A DNA stretch of 12,981 bases from Euperipatoides rowelli (lineage: Eukaryota > Onychophora > Udeonychophora > Euonychophora > Peripatopsidae), in assembly GCA_003024985.2 (NCBI GenBank), contig PXIH01S0005208.1. One strand, given 5' to 3'. The position numbers and the translations under genes are program-made. Under the pieces are notes generated by a model. The model worked only from the letters and a program-made list of their open reading frames with translations. It searched no databases and had not been told where the DNA came from. This document shows, one piece after another, positions 8,229-12,981 of the stretch; the first letter of the stretch is position 1, and the number at the start of each line of letters is the position of its first letter.

Positions 8229-8726
8229 TTCCAATCTAATTCAAATATAAAGTCTCATGAATTTAATCATTTCTATTGGTGAGGGAAGCCTATAGAAAAG
8301 GCATAGCATCTATGGGACCAAGTTTTTATAATAAAATTTTAAAAAAAAATAGTTCTTGAGATGAGATGATCTAATTGACAGATTTACTGATTAATCCAGT
8401 GTTTTCTCATACTGTGGGTTGGGATTTTAAAGTGAATTGTAAGAATATTCTTGTACAAGTCACCATTTAATTCTAAAAAAAAATTATTATTTATTTTCTA
8501 AATAAACATCGTTTGTGTTTTAGATATTTTACATTTAAAATCAATTTTGAACTGTTTATTATCACAGGTGACTTTTTTATTGATTTATTGCAGCGAATGT
8601 TTTGTTAAGCATATACTGTATATATGTAACGAGGGATTTTTAAACTAGATGTTACAAGTTTTTTTTTTGCAAGTAACTGTAACTTAGATTGAGTTAATTT
8701 AAACATTTTCACTTACTTTAAACATA

Positions 8727-8782
8727 GATAGTATCTATTGCAATAACATGTTTACAATCATGTGACTACAATAGATACTATC
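8727..8782. repeat. Inverted repeat (24-bp arms, 8-bp loop)
   Basis: GATAGTATCTATTGCAATAACATG-type left arm (given as positions 8727-8750) pairs with 8759-8782 at 21 of 24 positions; the outer 14 bases (GATAGTATCTATTG with CAATAGATACTATC) pair perfectly. The loop is TTTACAAT. The right arm, with its following TTTGATGTAATGTACAA, matches the unit of the minisatellite at 9088-9314. Confidence 0.75.
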
Positions 8783-9087
8783 ATTCTTTGATGTAATGTA
8801 CAAAAGCATATTTTCCTGAGTATGATAGGCACTCAATAACTGCCTGATATTCAATGAACATCGAAAATTACACAACTCCTGTGTTAGTTCTGGTCAAGAA
8901 ACATATTAAATACAAAACATGAGAAATGCCATATTTTTTTGTAATGGTCAATCTGATAATGAATTAAAGTTTTGTGGTTTTTCTCCTTTCTCTTTGCAAT
9001 AAAGAAATTTTCTATATGAAATTAAATTAAATTAGTAGAATAACAAGATATAATGTACTGATACTCGTAATGTGAGACTGTATTGAT

Positions 9088-9314
9088 AATGTGAGTGCAA
9101 TAGATACCAGCTCTCTGATGCAATGTACAAGATCATGTAACTGCAATAGCTACCATCATTCTCTGATGCAATGTACAATATCACATGACTGCAATAGATA
9201 ACACCAATCTCTGATGTAATATACAAGATCATGTGACTGCTATGGATACCATCACTCTCTGGTGCAATGCACAAGATCTTGTGACTACAATCAATACCAT
9301 CACTCTTTGATGCC
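9088..9314. repeat. 48-bp minisatellite, four full copies plus one partial
   Basis: Full units run 9123-9170, 9171-9218, 9219-9266 and 9267-9314, each exactly 48 bp, with a partial unit at 9088-9122. The shared core is ATGTACAAGATCATGTGACT followed by GCAATAGATACCATCACTCT and CTGATGCA. Because 48 is divisible by three, it also produces a chance open frame on the minus strand, which I do not consider a gene. Confidence 0.85.
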
Positions 9315-9362
9315 CATATTGCATTATATTTATAATGCTGGTGTAAATTCCATGCTGTGGAA

Positions 9363-10346
9363 CAATTGGGTTAAAAGTAACTGCAACTGGTATTTAGTTA
9401 CTTTTAAAAAGTATTTATCACTTGTATAAAGTTAGTTTTAAAAAGTAATGACTTGTATTCAGTTACTTTTAAAAGTAACACGAATTGCATTCAGTTATTT
9501 TTAAAATGTAACTGTGACTAGCATTCAGTTACTTTTAAAAATAAATTGTAACTTGTATTCAATTAATTTTAATAAGTAACTGTAATGTGTATTAAATTAA
9601 TTTTAAAATTAACTTTGTCTTGTATTCAGTTGCTTTTAAAAATCAACTGTGACTTTATTCAATTACTTTTAAACAGCAACAGTGATTATATTCAGTTACT
9701 TTTACAAATCTATTGTGGCTTGTATTCAGTTATTTTTAAAAAGTAATTGTATTCAGTTACTTTTAATAAGTAACTTTTAAACTCTAACTTACTTGTATTC
9801 TATTACATTTAAAAATAAACCGTAACTTCATTTACTTTAAAAAATAACTGATAGTTGTATTATTTTACTTTTTTAAAGTAAATGTGATTTGTATTCAGTT
9901 ACTTTAAAATAGTAACTATAACTTGTATTCAATTACTTTTAAAAATACTAACTTATATTTGGCTATTTTTGTAAACTTAACTGTAATTTTTATTCATTGT
10001 TTTAAAAAAGAAAATTGTAAGTTGTATTCAGTTAATTTTATAACTGATTTTATTGATTTACTGTTAAAAAGTAAGTGTAACTTTCTTGTATTCAGTTACT
10101 TTTAAAAATATTGAATTGTGTCCAGTACTTATAAAAAGTAACTAATTTTTATTCCTTTACTTTCACAAAATAACTGACATATTGATTTGCTTAAAAAAAA
10201 ACTATTTCATATTTATTTACTGTAAAGGAGGTAGACACTTGAATTAATAAGTTACATTGAAAATGTAACTATTTCTTGTATTTAATTGATTTTAAAATGT
10301 AATTCTTATATTAAATTGCTTTTAAAAATAACATTCCCCATCATTA
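9363..10346. repeat. Degenerate palindromic GTTAC minisatellite array, possibly inside a hAT-like element
   Basis: Roughly 25-28 units of about 30-40 bp follow the pattern TGTAACTTGTATTCA then GTTACTTTTAAAAAGTAAC. Each unit carries its own near-perfect palindrome (GTTACTTTT / AAAAGTAAC), so the array can form serial hairpins on either strand. Units vary in length and are diverged, so the array is old. The left boundary CAATTGGGTTAAAAG (9363) and the right boundary, read on the minus strand as TAATGATGGGGAATG (10346), resemble worn hAT ends (CAGTGNTGGG), but the flanking 8-mers do not match. The array stops 32 bases before the 10379 exon, leaving just its pyrimidine tract. Confidence 0.75.
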
Positions 10347-10378
10347 CCTTTGATTGTTATTTATTCTACTTCCTGCAG

Positions 10379-10462
10379 AATACTATTGAGGAATACAGAT
10401 CTCAGATTGCTGAACTTTCTAAAGGAGATCCTCAAAAAGAATCCTACATCAAATCATTACAG
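10379..10462 (+). CDS. Coiled-coil repeat exon 3 (28 residues)
   Basis: An 84-bp exon lies between TATTCTACTTCCTGCAG and CAG|GTAAAT, reading NTIEEYRSQIAELSKGDP then QKESYIKSLQ. It is phase 0 at both ends and nearest to the 4935 copy: 19 of 28 residues are the same, including the S-K-G-D-P-Q-K-E block. The heptad core (I3, Y6, I10, L13, I24, L27) is fully kept. Over residues 13-28, seven codons differ synonymously from the 4935 exon while only one residue differs (A22 to S), which indicates selection on the protein rather than a fresh duplication. The preceding intron is 4.6 kb and full of repeats. The next exon is not seen before the N at 10689, after which the sequence becomes an unrelated polymerase relic. 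Protein identity is unknown. Confidence 0.85.
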
Positions 10463-10688
10463 GTAAATATTGATAGTTAACATCATTAATGCAGACTTTA
10501 AAGAAACATTAATATATTGCATATATATTACAATAAAAATTGAATACAAAAATTACAAATATTTGAAGTAAAAAATAAAATGTCTAATCATTTGAAACAA
10601 CATTTTATGTGATGAGAGTGAAAGGGCATTTTACTGGGTGCAAAATTGGATGTTTGACAAGGAACCATTTATGGGACAACTTATATAT
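10463..10688. other. Start of the intron after repeat exon 3
   Basis: AT-rich sequence after the GTAAAT donor. No further repeat exon or RNA gene is seen. It ends at the N at 10689, beyond which the sequence switches at once to polymerase-like coding sequence on the other strand. Confidence 0.5.
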
Positions 10689-10689
10689 N

Positions 10690-12300
10690 AGAAGATAGGA
10701 ACCGATAACTGTCTATGAATCGCAATATGACTTCCCATCATCACATGTCACTTCTTTACTCAATGAAATACACAACTCGGTTTGAGGGATAACTGAAATT
10801 TCTCCAGCATACTTTTCCGATGATAAAGCCTTAACAAAAAGATGGGCATCATAACGGGAATAGTTATAGAAAATAACAGGCATAAATTTTGGCTATATGA
10901 ATCTTGAATTACACTTATTACAGAGGGGGCACCAATATTCCCCTGATTTATGACAATGATCTTTCACTTTATGATTTTTTCTGTGAACTTGTGTTCACAT
11001 AAATGACATTGAAGAGCCAATAAATGTTTAGCATTATGTTCATTCATAATTATAGGAATAATGTCTTTCATATAGCCTACTGAGAGTATATTTGCTTTGC
11101 ATCTTCATAGATATTTTTAACAAAAGCCACATGCATTCTCACCCCTGAACTGGACTAGTTTCTCTTTATATCTGGGGTTATCTTTAAATTGCTTATTACA
11201 TCTAAAAATATTTTTAATGTAGTATGCATAAGTTGAAGGAATATGCTTATATAAATTATTAGGATCTGTGGATTTTTCTCAAGCAGGCACTCAAAATCTG
11301 CATAGATGATGAAAGGTACTTTATGGCAACTTTTGTATTCTTTAAACTTTAGAATGTTATGAAACTCATTTAGGAGCCTTATGAGAGGAGTTTTATGGAC
11401 AAAACAATACAATTGATGTTTAGTTAATAAATCCTGCGTCATATAATGCCCAAAACAATTACGACAAATAAAAGTAAAATGAGTCATAATGGGTTTTTTC
11501 TGTTTCATCTTTAATGAAAAGTAAATCCACAGACCTAGGATGAATGACATCCGTATTCATATATAGAGGATAAAATTTTTTGTCTTCATTACCTCCAATA
11601 ACAACTGAAATCTCATTCATTTTTTTAAATTTTGTGATGTCAGTTAATGCTATTAGAAAAGTGAGGTTATCAAAATGTAACTTACCCATGAAATCTACGT
11701 AGTATGATGTACGTTCTGCATGAATATCTTTAGGGTGGAGGTGGGCAAGAATACTCCACACAAAACATTTTTCATCCATTAGGTTCTGTACATTGATACA
11801 AGCTCCTTTTTAATATAGGGTGGATGATCAATGTAAGAGTTACCTCTTAAGGTGTTACATCTATTAAGGCAAAGCTCTATAAATGAGATAGATAATAGAA
11901 CCCAACCAGAACCTTTATGGGTTAGATCATCAATCTCACTTAAAATAGATGCAGTAAAGACTAATACCTCATTAATAGATATACCTTTAGTGATTAGGGT
12001 ATTTTTTGTTTTAAAAAGAAAGTTTTAGTATCCTCCCCTCTTATAAAAATACATTCTAAATGTAAATTGACCTTGAGAGTACCCTGTTCATTTAGTACAA
12101 GACTAATACAGCTCCCAAGGTGATGTTTAGCTCTTCTCAAAATATAGGATTGTCTTTATATTTTTGAGAAGTGTGAGGCAATCTCCAAGTTTGAAGACAA
12201 CATTTGAATGCTGTTTTAACTTCATGAGGGACAATATCATCTAAATCATTTGAGTCATTTATAGCATTAACTATATCATCATCATTATTAGTGATATTGC
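10690..12300 (-). pseudogene. Polinton/Maverick-type protein-primed family-B DNA polymerase, broken N-terminal half
   Basis: A relic of the replicative polymerase of a self-synthesising Polinton-type element. Reading the minus strand downward, there is an acidic stretch (about 12240-12300), a LQTWRLPHTSQKYKDNP block (about 12150-12215), a K-V-N-L-H-L-E block (about 12050-12090), GSGWVLLSISFIEL (about 11870-11915), and DEKCFVWSILAHLHP (about 11730-11776). A C-x2-C-x12-H-x3-C finger follows, from Cys codon 11464-11466 to Cys codon 11404-11406. Next come exonuclease motif I YADFE, with Asp 11296-11298 and Glu 11290-11292, a HCHKSGEYWCPLCN block near 10940, the exonuclease II-like YDAHLFVK (about 10830-10855), and LRFIDSYRFLSS running into the N at 10689. 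These blocks are in the family order but lie in different frames with many stops, so the gene is dead. The palm/polymerase motifs would follow but are absent, cut exactly at the N. No neighbouring Polinton genes (integrase, ATPase, protease, capsid) or terminal repeats are seen. Confidence 0.88.
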
Positions 12301-12587
12301 TCATGATTTTTTTAGATTACCTCTAAATATTTTTGAATGTTTTTATTCTCCAAATACTCATCATCTTCACTATCTGAATCTTGAGGAGGAGGCACAGGAC
12401 TATGGTTAGGGAATAGGGATGAGATGGGCTAGGTTGTGGTGAAAAAGCCGTAGTCGAGCACCCCTTACCTGATGTAAAGCTACAGGAAGATCCAATGAAT
12501 TTTCCTATATCTCCAATTCATCAGTTAGGGAATAATATACTAAAGGTTTTTTTCAATGGGAGTAAGAGCGATATGCCTCCTGAACAT

Positions 12588-12779
12588 TTAAAAAGACTCC
12601 TTAGCTTTTGAGTAAGTGGTAGGATAACTTGGTTTTAAAATTGAAACATATTTAGATGGTGGTGGTGCAGGAGCAACAAGAGTAGAAGCAGGGGGTGGTG
12701 AATCGTCATTGATGGTGATAACTTCAGGTTGGGTGAAACATTTAAACAAGGGAGATTCATCAAAAAATTGCTGAGTTCA
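12588..12779 (-). pseudogene. Proline-rich open segment, possibly the disordered N-terminal tail of the polymerase relic
   Basis: A frame open between stops on the minus strand, without a clear start codon, reads FFDESPLFKCFTQPEVITIN, then DDSPPPAST, APAPPPSKYVSILKPSYP and a stop at 12588-12590. It is low-complexity, acidic then proline-rich, and lies on the same strand just upstream of the polymerase relic. A disordered N-terminal extension of the same protein, or a separate short element gene, would both fit. The 12300-12587 stretch between them shows no clear homology, though PPPQDSDSEDDEYLENK-like acidic coding is visible around 12335-12395. I recognise no family. Confidence 0.35.
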
Positions 12780-12789
12780 GCAATTTTTT
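12762..12789. repeat. Perfect 13-bp inverted repeat with A/T tails
   Basis: AAAAAATTGCTGA (12762-12774), a GT loop, then TCAGCAATTTTTT (12777-12789). The arms are perfectly complementary. It resembles a stem followed by a U-tract on either strand and lies at the upstream edge of the proline-rich segment. Function unknown. I see no gene in the remaining 12790-12981. Confidence 0.8.
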
Positions 12790-12981
12790 TTCTTAAAATA
12801 AATCTGGGATTAGTAATTCTTACCTTCCTGGTTGGTTGACTTGGTCATGTTCGTTTTTGTCCCCTCTCAGTTAAGTGTTAAAGAGATGTTGGTCTTCGGG
12901 TGATGCTTGAGTTTTTTTCTCCCAGGACTTGAATAGCAAGATAAATCTAAAAATAAAAAAAGTCATGAATATATAGTATAT

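Noticed and set aside
8560-8576. Possible exon ending ATCACAG|GTGAC near 8570
   Set aside because: The upstream bases do not encode the repeat motif and there is no matching acceptor 84 bp before.
9032-9274. Minus-strand frame with repeated 16-residue units
   Set aside because: The periodicity is the 48-bp minisatellite, which is non-coding by all other signs (diverged units, intron location, no start context).
9088-10346. CRISPR array
   Set aside because: Units are contiguous or degenerate tandem repeats without unique spacers of constant length, in a eukaryotic intron.
10286-10480. Single-exon gene covering repeat exon 3
   Set aside because: Only 10379-10462 is homologous to the other repeat exons; the flanks are the GTTAC array, a pyrimidine tract and a clear donor.
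10690-12981. A complete or active Polinton
   Set aside because: There are multiple stops and frame changes, no palm domain, no other element genes and no terminal repeats in view.

Overview
This window looks like nuclear DNA from an invertebrate animal. It is strongly AT-rich and gene-sparse, with GT-AG introns, many degraded DNA transposons and a fossil Polinton/Maverick-type polymerase. The two recognisable host proteins are animal-type, but the sequence alone does not fix the phylum. Four single N characters (4549, 7170, 7878, 10689) look like assembly joins: at three of them the sequence class changes abruptly.

Layout. 1-851 is the decayed 3' half of a hAT transposon: a C-terminal dimerisation domain, then a poly-T/poly-G subterminal tract and a probable end. 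1605-1681 (minus) is a short first coding exon of a PRPP-synthetase-associated protein (PRPSAP-like) with its CpG-richer upstream region; its other exons lie beyond the left edge or were not found. 2117-2359 is a foldback element. 3111-4103 (plus) is an uninterrupted SLC35B4-type nucleotide-sugar transporter gene, the only complete protein here. From 4446 to 10462 the plus strand carries three 84-bp, phase-0 exons (4935, 5652, 10379). Each encodes one 28-residue coiled-coil repeat of a large protein I cannot name. Their introns hold most of the repeats: a hAT-type end pair with a perfect 8-bp target duplication at 4446/7975, a second hAT-like element (5779-6637), a hairpin and a related 48-bp minisatellite (8727-9314), and a palindromic GTTAC-type array (9363-10346) that stops just before the third exon. 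10690-12300 (minus) is a multiply broken N-terminal half of a Polinton-type protein-primed family-B DNA polymerase, cut off exactly at the N at 10689.

The host genes share no evident pathway. The transporter serves Golgi/ER glycan synthesis, the PRPSAP-like protein would modulate nucleotide precursor synthesis, and the repeat exons probably belong to a structural or tethering rod protein. The most interesting parts are the symmetric repeat exons, and the hAT end pair that appears to enclose two of them, which is either a real exon-carrying insertion or a scaffold error centred on the N bases.
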